From: Euphorbia lathyris
Taxonomy: Eukaryota > Streptophyta > Magnoliopsida > Malpighiales > Euphorbiaceae
Direction: 5' to 3'
Assembly: GCF_963576675.1 (NCBI RefSeq)
Contig: NC_088910.1
Span: 104,684,807 to 104,748,806, forward strand
DNA: 64,000 nt
The notes under the pieces were generated by a model that saw nothing but the letters and a program-made list of their open reading frames with translations, did no database searches and was not told the DNA's origin. Position numbers and translations under genes: made by a program. Below, piece by piece: positions 44,605 to 55,239 of this stretch. The stretch's first letter is position 1. Every line of letters starts with the position of its first letter.

Positions 44605-45224
44605 TGGTGATTTAAGCCTAAATGATTTATTTAGTAGGATCCATTTAATTGAGTAAATTATAAATTATTAATGATGAGCTCATCATCTAAGGATAGGTTG
44701 GAATTTGAAGAGGGTGAAGGAATGGGTGAAATGCACGCGCAGAGAAGTAGAGTGGAAGTGAAAGGATAAATGTGAGAAGTAGATCAAATGATTGTGGAGG
44801 AGTGGATGGTCGGGAAGTGAAGGGACAGGATGACACGCACGACTGTGTTGTTGGAGTGTATGGGTGGGGGACCCACAGAGGGTGTGGTAGCACGTGTCTC
44901 CAGGCAAGACATGTTGGGCCACGTGAGTTAGAAAGAGAGGCTTTCTTCCACGCTTTCCCTTATTTCCCGCACCCCTTATCCCACGTGAACTCCACTCTCT
45001 CCTGTCTCCTTTTTGTTTTTCCATTATCTCTCTACCTTCCACAAAAGCTTTACCATTCATTTCTTCAATTGCTCCCGGCTTGGCTCGCTTCAGCTCAGTT
45101 TTAGTAGCTGTAAGCTTAACAATTTCCAAACTATGAAAAATACGCTAATTAGACGTAATTAATCTGCAAGTTCCATTAGTTTGTTCCTAAATATCAAAAT
45201 TAAACATATACAATATTTTTCTAA
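44605..45224. promoter_or_regulatory. GC-richer segment with three CACGTG motifs
   Basis: CACGTG occurs at 44891-44896, 44920-44925 and 44982-44987 in about 100 bp, two of them as CCACGTGA. A pyrimidine-rich tract follows (about 44990-45080). This resembles a G-box/ABRE-type plant promoter and 5' leader, but no gene could be recognised downstream. Opposing open frames across the segment have no domains. Confidence 0.3.
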
Positions 45225-46815
45225 ATGGTGGTGGGTGAAGTTTAATGAAATTTAGATTGACTATCTAAGCATCCGACTGCTGCATAAGTTTACGGATAAA
45301 TTCACCTATTATTATAAGTTTCCTAAAAAGGTAAAAAAGAAACTTTTGAATTGTAGTGTAAAGCTTTTCCAATTTCCATCTATATAAGTTACAATTTGAT
45401 AAAAACAAGTACTTTTATAATGTTGAGATGCGTGATAGTAGAAAAACGGTTTTGATGATGGAACAATTCAAGAGTTTTTTTTAAATGTTTTTATAAAGTA
45501 AAAGTTATTTTCTCACTTTTACCTTTTACATTCATTTTAGATAGCTTTTCTTCGTCTCTTCCTCACCGACGACTAACCTTTTTTGTAATAATCTAATAAT
45601 ACATTTTCCCCTTAATTTCATTCTTGCATTCCTCCTTTATTCTTTTTATTTTCTTGCTTTTCTTTTACTCGTGACCATAATATACGTCAAGATATAAAAT
45701 AATACACCCTAGTCACCCAAGTTATGCAAGTAGTAACCCTTAGAGTCCTCTTCCACACAATCTGATTCCAACTCCAAGAAAAGTCCTTTCAACGAGTAAG
45801 TAGAAACTAGCAATTTAAGGTAGTCAAAAGAAAACGAGTAATTAAAAACCCTACCACAATAATTGCAGATATGTTTTTCGACATGACCGTCAAGCATGTC
45901 CTGACACGTCTACCACATATCCCTAGTTAGAAAAGACAACCTTTTGAATTCCATCGCTTTTGGTTTAGGACATATCTCCCCCTTCCAAAATATTTCATAA
46001 TTTACCAAGACTAAATAACCAGAAGGTTCGCTTACCTTTTTTGGACCCTATAACATTCATCTTAAAGTTGCATCGCCTCTATACGTCTTTTATCAGCTCA
46101 TCCATAAACATTTTATAATGGTGGTGAAGTTTAATGAAATTTAGGTTGACGATCCGAACATCCAGCCTAGACTTCTTGGAAAAGCTTACGGATAAATTCA
46201 CCTATTATAAACCCTCTAAAAAGGTTAAAAAAAAACCTTTAAATTATGGTGTAATGTTTTTCCAGTTTCTATCTACCTAAACTACGATTTGATAAAAAAA
46301 AACAAATACTTTTATGATGTCGAGATGTGCAATAGTAGGAATACAGTTATGATGATGGAACAATTCAAGGGTTTTCCTTTTAATTGTTTCAAACACACTT
46401 CTATAAATCAAAAATTATTTTCTCACTCTTACTTTTTACGGTCTTTCATTTCATATGGCTTTTTCTTTATCTCTCACATCACAGCTCCCTATATTATTCG
46501 TCTATCCTTCTCACCGACGACTAACCTTTTTTGTAATAATCTAATAATACTTGGAACCACTTTCCTCTTAGTTTCATACATGTGCATCCTCTATTCTTTT
46601 TTATTTTCTTGGTTTTTCTTTATTGGTGGCCATAATATAAGTCAAGATACAAAATAATATCCCAAATTATGCAAGTAGTAACCTTAAAGTCCTATTACAC
46701 ACAATCTGATCCCAACTCCAAAAAGTTCCTCTCGTGGAGCAAGTAGAAACTAGCAATTTAAGGTAGTCAAAAGAAAATGAGTAATTAAGAACCCTACCTT
46801 AAGGATTGCATTGCA
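45225..46815. repeat. Duplicated ~0.65-0.7 kb non-coding segment
   Basis: Segment 45225-45875 and segment 46118-46815 align along their length. Shared words include GTGAAGTTTAATGAAATTTAG, TTACGGATAAATTCACCTATTAT, GATGATGGAACAATTCAAG, ACCGACGACTAACC-type, TTTTTTGTAATAATCTAATAAT and AGTAGAAACTAGCAATTTAAGG. They are clearly diverged, with many small indels. The start-to-start offset is about 893 bp. No conserved reading frame is seen in either copy. Confidence 0.8.
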
Positions 46816-47949
46816 GATATTTTCCAAATAAAAGATACATGTAAGAAATCATCTGTGAAAAACCCTAGGAAATGGTTACTCATATTTTGTATGCTCCCTA
46901 TGGGCATAAATTGTAGGACCATAGGTCCGATACTTGTGATAATGGATTTAGATGGCATAGAAGCTGAAACATTCAATTGTCCTCACATCACTAGATTAGG
47001 ATGGGGATTCATGAGCAATAAACCAAGTCCCAAATTTTTTAATACTCTGTCACAGAACAAGACTCTAAGGTTTAACCCAAGTCCTAATAAGCCACCCGTG
47101 TAGTGGTCTGAAGCGCGATACTCATCTACACACCACAACCATACTTGTAGATGTAGGCACATTGAGGATTTCATTTGTCTTTCTTAGCTTAGAATCTATT
47201 TTGGCGAGAACCAAAAAAAATGAATTTGCATCCTTTAGTCTCATTTCAGAGAAGTTTGTGTCAAAATTCAACTATATAGCCTCTTACTCTCCCCTCAATT
47301 CACTAACGAGATGTTTGGTTCGCACAAGATAATGGAAAGGAATCCAGAAAGGGATACAAAGAGAATCGAAATGAATGATCTTGAATTCTCTTATCTATTC
47401 GTGTGCACCAGAAAAGAGAATGATATACACTTTGATTCCTTTTGTGACTATTTGGTTCAAAGAAGAGAATTAATAAGACTTTTAGATTCTTTTTAACAAC
47501 AACTTTTGTATCTACATGTTTTACATTAATTAATCAATCACATGTAACTATAGAAATCAAAATCAATTATTTTAGTAATTAAAATCAAAATATGGTGAAA
47601 TTGAGGAAGTTGAAATAAAACAAATCATAGAAAATGTATAAAATAATATTTTTAAAAGAAAATAATAATTTTAAAATAATTAAAGATAAATGGTAAAACT
47701 GAATTAGAATATCAAAATAAAAAATTTGGTAAAAAATAATTGTAGGAGAAAAAACTATAGATAAAATAAAATATAGGAGTAAAAAATGAAATTAATCTAG
47801 AGTGAAAAATTAAACTAAATATCTATATGAACCAAATGTAAAATTAGTCAAGAATTAAAAAGTAAAAATAAATAAATACAATGATAAAATATAAAATTAA
47901 AAATTAAAATAAGTAGTGAATTAAAATAAAATAAGAGAGCCATATTAAA
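46816..47949. other. Non-coding; possible small transposon at 47311-47842
   Basis: No gene seen. ATGTTTGGTTCGCAC at about 47310 faces a TATATGAACCAAATGT at about 47827 in inverted orientation, which may be the ends of a non-autonomous DNA element, but the arms are short. Much of the stretch is A-rich. Confidence 0.35.
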
Positions 47950-48053
47950 ATAGATCTATTTCTCTCTTTTATATCTTTTTCTCTCTTTTAGATCTTTTTC
48001 TCTCTTTTAGATCTATCTCCTCTCTCTCTCTCTCTCTCTCTCGGCTAGGGTTC

Positions 48054-50141
48054 ATGGTAAAGCGTGTTAGGGATAGATCTAGGGAGAGGGGGGCTGTGGC
48101 CGGCGAGGGGGGGTCGGATCTGGAGGGGATTTGCGGCAAGGAAGGGGGCGGTGGCCTGGTGGTTTGGGGCGAGAAGGGTGAGGCAAGTTTTGTTGGCGGC
48201 GAGCGTGCACCTAGTGTAGATCGGGGCGGGGCGCTTGGCGGGGTGGAGGCAGGGGAATCCAGGGGCGTCGGTAGGGATCTCGTGGGCATGGATGGTGCAT
48301 CGGCAGGGTTCTCGCGGGCGCCGCCCGTGCGGCTGGGGACGGATCTTTGCGATCCACAGGCGGCAGATTCGACAAGGTTGTCGCGGCTGGGTGCGGATCA
48401 ATGGGAGATACGGGCGGCTGGGTTTTCTGATGCCGGGGGTAAGGCTTCCCCAATCTCGAGGGGAGAAGTGGGGCCGGGGGTGCCTGGCGCAGGGCTATGC
48501 GCCGATAGTGCCGGGCACTGCCCAGGCGCTGCCGGCTCCTCGGTCGGGCAGTGGGCTGGGGCTGTCGGCGCAGTGCCTTGCGCGGGATCCTCTCCTCCGG
48601 GCTGTGAGGGGCAGGCAGGGGCTACGACGGGGAGGCAGGCTGCCTCGGGTCTGGATGTTTCTAATAATTCGGGAAGGGTGGGTGTTGTAGGAGTAGCTCA
48701 TGGGAAGACGGTCTCCCCCAGACCTAGGGTTCAGATGAGCGAGATTGGTAAAAACTCTTGGAAGGACACAGTCATGGGGGTGGCTGAGGAAGAGCCGGTT
48801 TTAGAGGAAGTTTTAATGGTGGGAGATTCTGATGATATGTTCTCGGATTCTGATGAGGAAGATAATGGCCAGGAGGATCCTCTCTGTCCGGTCATTAGAC
48901 TTTCCGCTGCAGAGAAGCGTGAGCTTAGAGAGAAGTGGAAGGTGTCTTTGATTGTTACTGTCCTGGGTAAGCGAATTAGTTTTAACTATTTTGCCCAAAG
49001 AATACAAGCGCAGTGGGCAAGGAAAGGTAAAGTCAGTATTACTGACCTGGAAAATGACTACTATGTCATTAAATTTACTAGGGTTGAGGATTATAATTCG
49101 GTTATCAAGGGAGGCCCATATATCATTTCCAATCATGTTTTGGCCTTAAGGCCTTGGGTTCCTAATTTTAATCCTCACGACTGTTCGGTTAACAGGATCT
49201 TGACTTGGGTAAGATTCCCGGGCCTTCCCATTGAGTACTACAGTGAAAACTTTCTGAGTAAAATAGGAGGTTTGGTTGGTAAGGTCCACCATGTGGACAA
49301 GACTACAATTGGGGCCATTAGGGGTAAGTTTGCTAGGGTATGTATAGATGTTGATCTGGCTAAACCTTTACTTTCTAAGTTCTGTGTTCAGGATAAAGTG
49401 TTCTTTATTGAGTATGAAGGTTTACATAACATCTGTTATGATTGTGGCATGTATGGTCATTCTCAGGAGGGTTGCCCTAAAAGGGAGAGGGTTGTTATAG
49501 AGAGGGTTGAGAGTAGTGTGCGGATTACTGGAGGGAACCAGGGGTATGAAGGGAACTTTGGTCCCTGGATGGTGGCAAAGAGGCCCGCTAGACGTAGGAA
49601 TCAACCTGCAGTGGTTTACAATCGTCCTCCTGATATCAACACAAATTCTAAGTCCCTTTCTCCTAAAGCTACTGTTATTCCAAATGTCAAGGAGAAGCCT
49701 GTCCTCAAAGCTAGAAAGGAGGCTGGGGTTTCTTCAGTAGCCTTGCCTGGGTCCAGATTTGGGGCCCTGATGATTGAGGAAGTTCAAGAGTCAGACCAAG
49801 ATGAGAATCATATGGATGAGAGTATTCCAGGATTAGAGTCTGTAGATCCAGTCGAGAAGGTGGTTGAATCTGTGAACCCGCTTTTTGTCTCTAAGGATGA
49901 AGCCCAGGGGGGGACCCTGACCCTTGCAGCTAGAAGGATGAAGAATTCAAATGAGGTTAGTATTCCTGTTCCTGGTATTGATCCTGGGATTGGGAAATCT
50001 ATGGGAGTTAACAAAACTAATATGAAAAAGCTTAAAGGAAAACAAAAAAGTGGCCTTAACACTTTGGCGTTTCCAGATAAGAGGGGGCCCGGGGGTACCT
50101 CGGTAAGGCTCTCAGGAGCCCCTAGTAAATACCTAGCTTAG
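48054..50141 (+). CDS. LINE ORF1 (695 aa, DUF4283-like and CCHC zinc knuckle)
   Basis: ORF1 proteins of plant LINEs bind element RNA to form the retrotransposition particle. The first ~240 residues are Gly/Ala/Arg-rich and GC-rich in DNA, unlike the rest. An acidic patch (SDSDEEDNGQED, about residues 262-275) precedes a DUF4283-like domain (about 278-420; FAQRIQAQWARKGKV, YYVIKFTRVEDYNSVIKGGP). The knuckle CYDCGMYGHSQEGC (about 461-474) has CX2CX4HX4C spacing. The C-terminal third is Ser/Lys/Pro-rich. It ends 31 nt before the ATG of ORF2. The ATG at 48054 follows the CT-rich leader and is the first long-frame Met. Confidence 0.9.
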   Translation: MVKRVRDRSRERGAVAGEGGSDLEGICGKEGGGGLVVWGEKGEASFVGGERAPSVDRGGALGGVEAGESRGVGRDLVGMDGASAGFSRAPPVRLGTDLCDPQAADSTRLSRLGADQWEIRAAGFSDAGGKASPISRGEVGPGVPGAGLCADSAGHCPGAAGSSVGQWAGAVGAVPCAGSSPPGCEGQAGATTGRQAASGLDVSNNSGRVGVVGVAHGKTVSPRPRVQMSEIGKNSWKDTVMGVAEEEPVLEEVLMVGDSDDMFSDSDEEDNGQEDPLCPVIRLSAAEKRELREKWKVSLIVTVLGKRISFNYFAQRIQAQWARKGKVSITDLENDYYVIKFTRVEDYNSVIKGGPYIISNHVLALRPWVPNFNPHDCSVNRILTWVRFPGLPIEYYSENFLSKIGGLVGKVHHVDKTTIGAIRGKFARVCIDVDLAKPLLSKFCVQDKVFFIEYEGLHNICYDCGMYGHSQEGCPKRERVVIERVESSVRITGGNQGYEGNFGPWMVAKRPARRRNQPAVVYNRPPDINTNSKSLSPKATVIPNVKEKPVLKARKEAGVSSVALPGSRFGALMIEEVQESDQDENHMDESIPGLESVDPVEKVVESVNPLFVSKDEAQGGTLTLAARRMKNSNEVSIPVPGIDPGIGKSMGVNKTNMKKLKGKQKSGLNTLAFPDKRGPGGTSVRLSGAPSKYLA

Positions 50142-50172
50142 GGTAGGGGTGTGGTCAGTTGTCCTCCTTTCT

Positions 50173-53100
50173 ATGGATTTGTTATTTTGGAATGTTAGGG
50201 GTGCGGCTAGCAAGGTTACCCGTATCCATATTAATGATCTTATTAAGCAGTTTAATCCATCTTGTTTTGCTCTTTTGGAAACTAAGATTAGTGGTGAGAA
50301 AGCAGATAAGGTGGTTAAGAAGTTTAAGAACTGGCACTGTGTTAGATCGGAGGCAATTGGCCGGGCTGGGGGGATTTGGCTTTTTTGGAGGCCAGATCGG
50401 ATTCATTTTGATATTCTTAGCATGGATAAGCAGTTCATTCATTGTAAAGTGAGTATTTCCGGCAATACTCCCTTTTTTATTACCCTTGTGTATGCTGACC
50501 CTATCTTGTCTAATCGAAAACGGCTCTGGGAGGTTCTCTATTCTATGAGTGTCAGCATTTCGGAGCCCTGGTTTGTGGCGGGTGACTTCAATGATATCGC
50601 CTTTATGAGTGATCAGAGAGGGGGATCCAATCATTATGTTAATCGCTGTCTGCATCACAAGAATAGTATGGATTTATGTGGGCTTTCCGATCTGGGGGCT
50701 TCTGGTCATAAATTCACTTGGAAGCGTAATAATACTTTTGTTCGATTGGACAAAGTCTACGCTAATGTTTTAGCTCTAACTTCCTTCCCCGAGTGCTCTG
50801 TGTTGAACCTCCCATTCCGTCATTCGGATCATTGTCCTATTTTGTTTAGACTTTTGAGAGGTAAGCATCCTAGGGGTAAGAGACCGTTCCGGTATCAGTT
50901 GGCTTGGGAGTCCCATCCTAAGTTTAAAGAGTTCGTTCATGAGAGTTGGAGACCTCATTCGTATGTACTGCAAGCTGCTGAAGGGTTCAGGAATAAGGTG
51001 CAGGGGTGGAATAGGAATGTGTTTGGGCATATTATCAGAAGGAAGAACAAGTTATTAAAGAGGATGGAGGGCATTCAACGCAGGTTGGAGGGGAGGTTTG
51101 ATCATAGCCTTGAGGGCCTCCTCAGAACCCTTCAGAAGGAGCTGGAGGCTGTGCTTAGGCAGGAGGAGTTCCTTTGGTTCCAGAAGTCTCGGAAGTCCTG
51201 GATTAGAGATGGCGATCGTAATACCAAATACTTCCATCTCTCTACCCTGATTAGAAGGCAGAGAAATAGAATTGAGGCCATTAAGGATTCTAATGGTGAT
51301 TGGGTTTATGAAGATGAGGTTATTCGAAACTTAGCCCTGGATTTCTACAGAGAGCTGTTCAAAGAGGAACCTGTTCTTTTGGAGAGGGCTCACTCTATTG
51401 CTACATTTCCTTTAATCAGTGAGGATTGTAGTCAGGAGGCCTTTCAACCTATTTCCCGAAAAGAGATTGACCAAGCTATCTTCAGCATTGGGGCTTCTAA
51501 AGCTCCTGGGATTGATGGTCTTCCGGCGGGCTTTTACCATAAGCATTGGGATGTAGTGAAGGAAGGCATCTATAATTTTGTCTTGGGGGTGTTCAGTGGT
51601 TCGAAGGATATTGAGCTGGTTAATAGAACCCTCCTGGTTCTGATTCCTAAGATTGATAAGCCTTCTTCCTTTTTGCATATGAGACCTATCAGTCTTTGTA
51701 ATGTTCTTTACAAAACTGTTACAAAGATTGTGGCTAATAGAATCCGTGGCATTCTTCCTGCGATCATTTGTCAGAATCAGGGTAGCTTTGTGCCTGGTAG
51801 ACAAATGATGGATAATGTGGTGATCGCCCAAGAGATGGTCCACACGATGAAGATTAGGAAGGGGAGGAAAGGCATTGTGGCTCTGAAGCTGGATTTAGAG
51901 AAGGCCTATGATCGAATTAATTGGGATTTCTTGATGGAGAGCCTTGAGAGAGCTAGAATCCCGGACAGCTGGAGAAGTTTAATTAAGGTATGTATTTCTT
52001 CTCCTGTGTTTCAAGTTATGGTCAATGGGGATATGTCGGAGGAATTTTCCCCGGGTAGAGGAATCCGTCAGGGGGATCCTATGAGCCCTTTCCTTTTTGT
52101 CATTGCTATGGAGAGGCTCTCTCACCTGATTCAGGATGCGATTGATAATGGGAGTTTCCACCCTGTGGCGATCAACAGCTTCTGTCCCCAGGTGACTCAC
52201 TTATTCTTTGCAGATGATGTCCTTATCTTTCTTGAGGGTAATGAGGAGCAGTTGAGAGTCATTATGGATATTCTGGATTGTTTTTGTTCGGCCTCTGGGC
52301 AGAAGCTTAATATCCAGAAATCTAGGATGATGTGCTCTAAGAATATGAATCAGAGAGTCTGTAAGAGATTAAGTGATCTCTCAGGTATTCCTCTTACTGA
52401 TTCTCTTGGGAAGTATCTGGGCGTTCCCCTCCATAGTGAGCGTGTGTCTAAAGGCTCCTTCAAAGAGACTTTGGATAAAGCTAATTCGAAGTGTGCCACT
52501 TGGAAAGCCAAGACTCTGTCTCTCCCTGGCCGCCTCACGTTAATTCAATCTGTTAATTGTGCTGCTCCCAATCACATCATGCAGGCTTGTAAGCTTCCGG
52601 ATCCTGTGCTTAATGATCTTGACAAGATTAACCGTAGGTTCCTGTGGGGGGAAGCTGCGGAGGGCAGGAAGATCCATCTTGTGCCTTGGAGTGAGGTTTG
52701 CCAGCCTAAAGATTCTGGGGGTCTGGGTATTAGGAAAGCAAAGGACAATAATAAAGTTTTATTAATGAAACTCCTTTGGCGTATGTGGCAAAACCCCTCC
52801 TCTCTTTGGGTTCGCCTCCTTTGTGGTAAGTATCGGAAAGACAAAATCTTCGGGGGCCCGAAAGAGAGAGTTGCTAATTGTTCCTTCCTCTGGAAAGGAC
52901 TTAGTGCTGTGTTTGATGAGTTCTGCTCGGGAGTTGGCCTGGAGGTGGGGAATGGTAAGTCCATTAGTTTCTGGTTTGATAACTGGATTGGGGATAAACC
53001 GTTAATTGAGGTGTGTTCTTCCCCCCCGCCTAGTGATATACGCAACTGGAGGATTGCCGATGTGGTTGACTCGGAAGGGGACTGGATCTGGTCAAAGTTT

Positions 53101-54273
53101 GATACTTTCTTTAGCCTTGAGACTCTCCTTAGAATGCGGGGAGTGAAGGTGAGTAATCAAGAGGAAGACTTGGATAGGCACTGTTGGGCGCTGACTAACA
53201 ATGGAGTTTATTCTTGCAAATCGGCCTTTGAAGCTTTCTCTCTCTTTAGATCTGATCCTCCCTCGGATGTGTGGAAGTCGATTTGGACCCTTAAAGTTCC
53301 TTTCCGTATTAGGAGTTTCCTGTGGCTGGGCGTTAAGGACAGGCTTCTTACTAATTCGGATAGGCACAGAAGGCACTTGGCTGATTCTCAAGCTTGCAGT
53401 AGATGCAGAGGCCATGTTGAGACTTTGTGCCATGCTCTTAGAGATTGCTCTAATAGTAAAGAGGTTTGGAGGAAAATTCTCCCACACCATATTTTCTCTT
53501 CCTTCATGGCACATTCTGAGGTCGACTGGTTCTCTGATGGTGTTAGAGGAAAGTTGCTTCCATACATGGAGCATGGTGACATTTTCTTTGCTATTATCTG
53601 TCACCAAGTTTGGAAATGGAGAAACGAGGAGATTTTTGGAGATAAAACTGTTTTTATGACAAACTTAGCTGATTTCTTCTCGAAAAAACTTTTCTCTATT
53701 ATCGATAGTTTCAAAGGAGAGTCCCTTGCCAGAGCCTCTCAGTGTTGTGATGTCCATCTCGTGGGATGGAGCAGGCCAAGAGAGGGGGTTGTGAAGCTGA
53801 ATACTGATGGTTCCTGCCTCAGTAACGGTAAGATTGCGGCTGGAGGTGTGCTTAGAGATGTAGGGGGCGTCTGGCTTTCTGGGTTCTCCCAGAATTTAGG
53901 GTTGGGTTCTTCCTTTTCTGCGGAGCTCTGGGCTATTCTTACTGGAATCAATCTTGCTAAAAGGCTGGGTGTTAAGAGGCTCTCTGTGGAGTCTGATAAT
54001 TTGGAAGCAATCAAAATGATTTCTGAGAATCATTCTATGGGTCTTAACAGTCGCAACCTCATCAAAGCTATTATAAGGCTTTGCTCCTCCTTTGAGTTCG
54101 TAGAGTTCAGACACATTTTTAGAGAGCAGAATCGTGTTGCTGATCGCTTGGCGGCGGCGGGCCATGAAGGGACGTTAGGCGTTACTACCCTTCCTGTTTC
54201 CCCTAGTTTCATCTCTCATCTTCTCTTAGAAGATAGGATTGGGGTTAGCTTCCCTAGGCTAATTCCTGGGTAG
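50173..54273 (+). CDS. LINE ORF2 (1366 aa): endonuclease, reverse transcriptase, RNase H
   Basis: The enzyme nicks target DNA and copies element RNA at the nick. I start it at the ATG at 50173 (MDLLFWNVRG), which opens directly into the endonuclease; the upstream GTG is not a likely start. Endonuclease: LLETKISG, GDFNDIAF (about residue 135), HSDHCPI (about 217). Reverse transcriptase: ISLCNVLYKTVTKI, LDLEKAYDRINW (about 575), GIRQGDPMSPFLF, FFADDVLIF (about 677). A zf-RVT segment (about 1002-1092; WALTNNGVYSCKSAF, CSRCRGHVETLCHALRDC) and an RNase H (LNTDGSC about 1208, AELWAI, VESDNLEA, VADRLAAAG) follow. All catalytic motifs are present and the frame is open. Translation after ORF1 would need reinitiation or a similar mechanism. 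Confidence 0.95.
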   Translation: MDLLFWNVRGAASKVTRIHINDLIKQFNPSCFALLETKISGEKADKVVKKFKNWHCVRSEAIGRAGGIWLFWRPDRIHFDILSMDKQFIHCKVSISGNTPFFITLVYADPILSNRKRLWEVLYSMSVSISEPWFVAGDFNDIAFMSDQRGGSNHYVNRCLHHKNSMDLCGLSDLGASGHKFTWKRNNTFVRLDKVYANVLALTSFPECSVLNLPFRHSDHCPILFRLLRGKHPRGKRPFRYQLAWESHPKFKEFVHESWRPHSYVLQAAEGFRNKVQGWNRNVFGHIIRRKNKLLKRMEGIQRRLEGRFDHSLEGLLRTLQKELEAVLRQEEFLWFQKSRKSWIRDGDRNTKYFHLSTLIRRQRNRIEAIKDSNGDWVYEDEVIRNLALDFYRELFKEEPVLLERAHSIATFPLISEDCSQEAFQPISRKEIDQAIFSIGASKAPGIDGLPAGFYHKHWDVVKEGIYNFVLGVFSGSKDIELVNRTLLVLIPKIDKPSSFLHMRPISLCNVLYKTVTKIVANRIRGILPAIICQNQGSFVPGRQMMDNVVIAQEMVHTMKIRKGRKGIVALKLDLEKAYDRINWDFLMESLERARIPDSWRSLIKVCISSPVFQVMVNGDMSEEFSPGRGIRQGDPMSPFLFVIAMERLSHLIQDAIDNGSFHPVAINSFCPQVTHLFFADDVLIFLEGNEEQLRVIMDILDCFCSASGQKLNIQKSRMMCSKNMNQRVCKRLSDLSGIPLTDSLGKYLGVPLHSERVSKGSFKETLDKANSKCATWKAKTLSLPGRLTLIQSVNCAAPNHIMQACKLPDPVLNDLDKINRRFLWGEAAEGRKIHLVPWSEVCQPKDSGGLGIRKAKDNNKVLLMKLLWRMWQNPSSLWVRLLCGKYRKDKIFGGPKERVANCSFLWKGLSAVFDEFCSGVGLEVGNGKSISFWFDNWIGDKPLIEVCSSPPPSDIRNWRIADVVDSEGDWIWSKFDTFFSLETLLRMRGVKVSNQEEDLDRHCWALTNNGVYSCKSAFEAFSLFRSDPPSDVWKSIWTLKVPFRIRSFLWLGVKDRLLTNSDRHRRHLADSQACSRCRGHVETLCHALRDCSNSKEVWRKILPHHIFSSFMAHSEVDWFSDGVRGKLLPYMEHGDIFFAIICHQVWKWRNEEIFGDKTVFMTNLADFFSKKLFSIIDSFKGESLARASQCCDVHLVGWSRPREGVVKLNTDGSCLSNGKIAAGGVLRDVGGVWLSGFSQNLGLGSSFSAELWAILTGINLAKRLGVKRLSVESDNLEAIKMISENHSMGLNSRNLIKAIIRLCSSFEFVEFRHIFREQNRVADRLAAAGHEGTLGVTTLPVSPSFISHLLLEDRIGVSFPRLIPG

Positions 54274-54345
54274 TTTGTTGTTATTCATTTTTCTTTTCAT
54301 TTTCTACCAAAAAAAAAAATAAAATAAAATAAAATAAAGTAAAGG

Positions 54346-55224
54346 AAATCATTAAATTAAATTGATGAAATAACCAATAATAAAAAAATCAGGTTTAAAA
54401 AAAAAAAAATCAGGTTTTTCATTTTCCGTCTCTTTCTTGAAATCTATAAACCAAACTCCCCTAAGAGATTTTTCCTTTTTTATTAGGCTTAATACATTAT
54501 TTACCCCTGAATTTATTCGGGTGAGCATCTAAAATTTTAAAGTATTCTGATAGCTCTTAACTTATAGAAAATATCCAAATATCTCCCCTCAAGTTGTTGA
54601 AAATGTAAAAAATTAACCAGTCAATTGCAAAATAAAAAAGTAAACTGCATACGAAATATGTGTTGTAAACGCCTATAATTTATTACATAACTCACATAAT
54701 AGATTAAAACATATTAAAATGGAAGTTTTTATTTACTCCACTATAAAACTTATCTTCTCTAATATTAGAACCACATATCCCGATCTTGGTCATTTTACTT
54801 TTTCAAAACGTGTGTAACACATATTCTGTATATAACTTACTTTTCTTACAACCGAGTAATTAATTAGTTACATTTTATGCAAGTTGATAGAACTACTGGA
54901 ACATTTTAAAATTTAAGAGAGAGTTAATCAAGTTTTTTGGACAAGTTTCAGAAAATAAATGATATATTAAACCTTTTTTCTTAGTATGAAGGAGTCCTTC
55001 TAATATTTTTATTTTATTTTTTATTAATAATTTATTACTGAAGATACACTCTTCTTTCACTATCGATAAATACAAATAAATAGTGATTTAGTGATGAAAT
55101 AAATAAATAAATAAATAAAAAGTGAAATGAAGAGTATTGTTAAAGATAACATGCATTTTAATATCTTATGTGATTGAATGTCAAATAATTTATATTAACC
55201 TTAATGCATATTTACATCTTTAAA
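54346..55224. other. AT-rich non-coding stretch
   Basis: No gene seen. Contains A-rich runs and an (AAAT)n-type tract at about 55096-55125. Confidence 0.5.
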
Positions 55225-55239
55225 TCTGGCACGTTTTGT

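Larger units (their letters stand above)
47950..54345 (+). mobile_element. Full-length LINE (L1-type) retrotransposon
   Basis: A pyrimidine-rich leader (CTCTCTTTTAGATC repeats and a CT microsatellite, 47950-48050) is followed by two open ORFs, a short 3' untranslated region and an A-rich tail (11 A then several TAAAA units, 54308-54345). No stop or frameshift is visible in either ORF, so this is the best candidate for a recently active element in the window. Target duplications could not be assigned with confidence because both flanks are A-rich. It encodes relatives of the fragment at 43.1-43.7 kb. Confidence 0.92.

Noticed and set aside
44683..45129. Minus-strand 148-codon and overlapping plus-strand 110-codon frames
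   Set aside because: No domains; composition is His/Ser/Pro-rich. Treated as a promoter-like non-coding segment.
48045..48701. Overlapping frames in the GC-rich start of LINE ORF1
   Set aside because: High GC removes stops in all frames. Only the 48054 frame continues into the DUF4283 and zinc-knuckle region.
50149..50172. GTG-initiated start for LINE ORF2
   Set aside because: A GTG start is not expected in a plant nuclear element. The ATG at 50173 begins exactly at the endonuclease domain.
54306..54345. Target duplications of the intact LINE
   Set aside because: Both flanks are A/T-rich with several possible short matches, and none is convincing.
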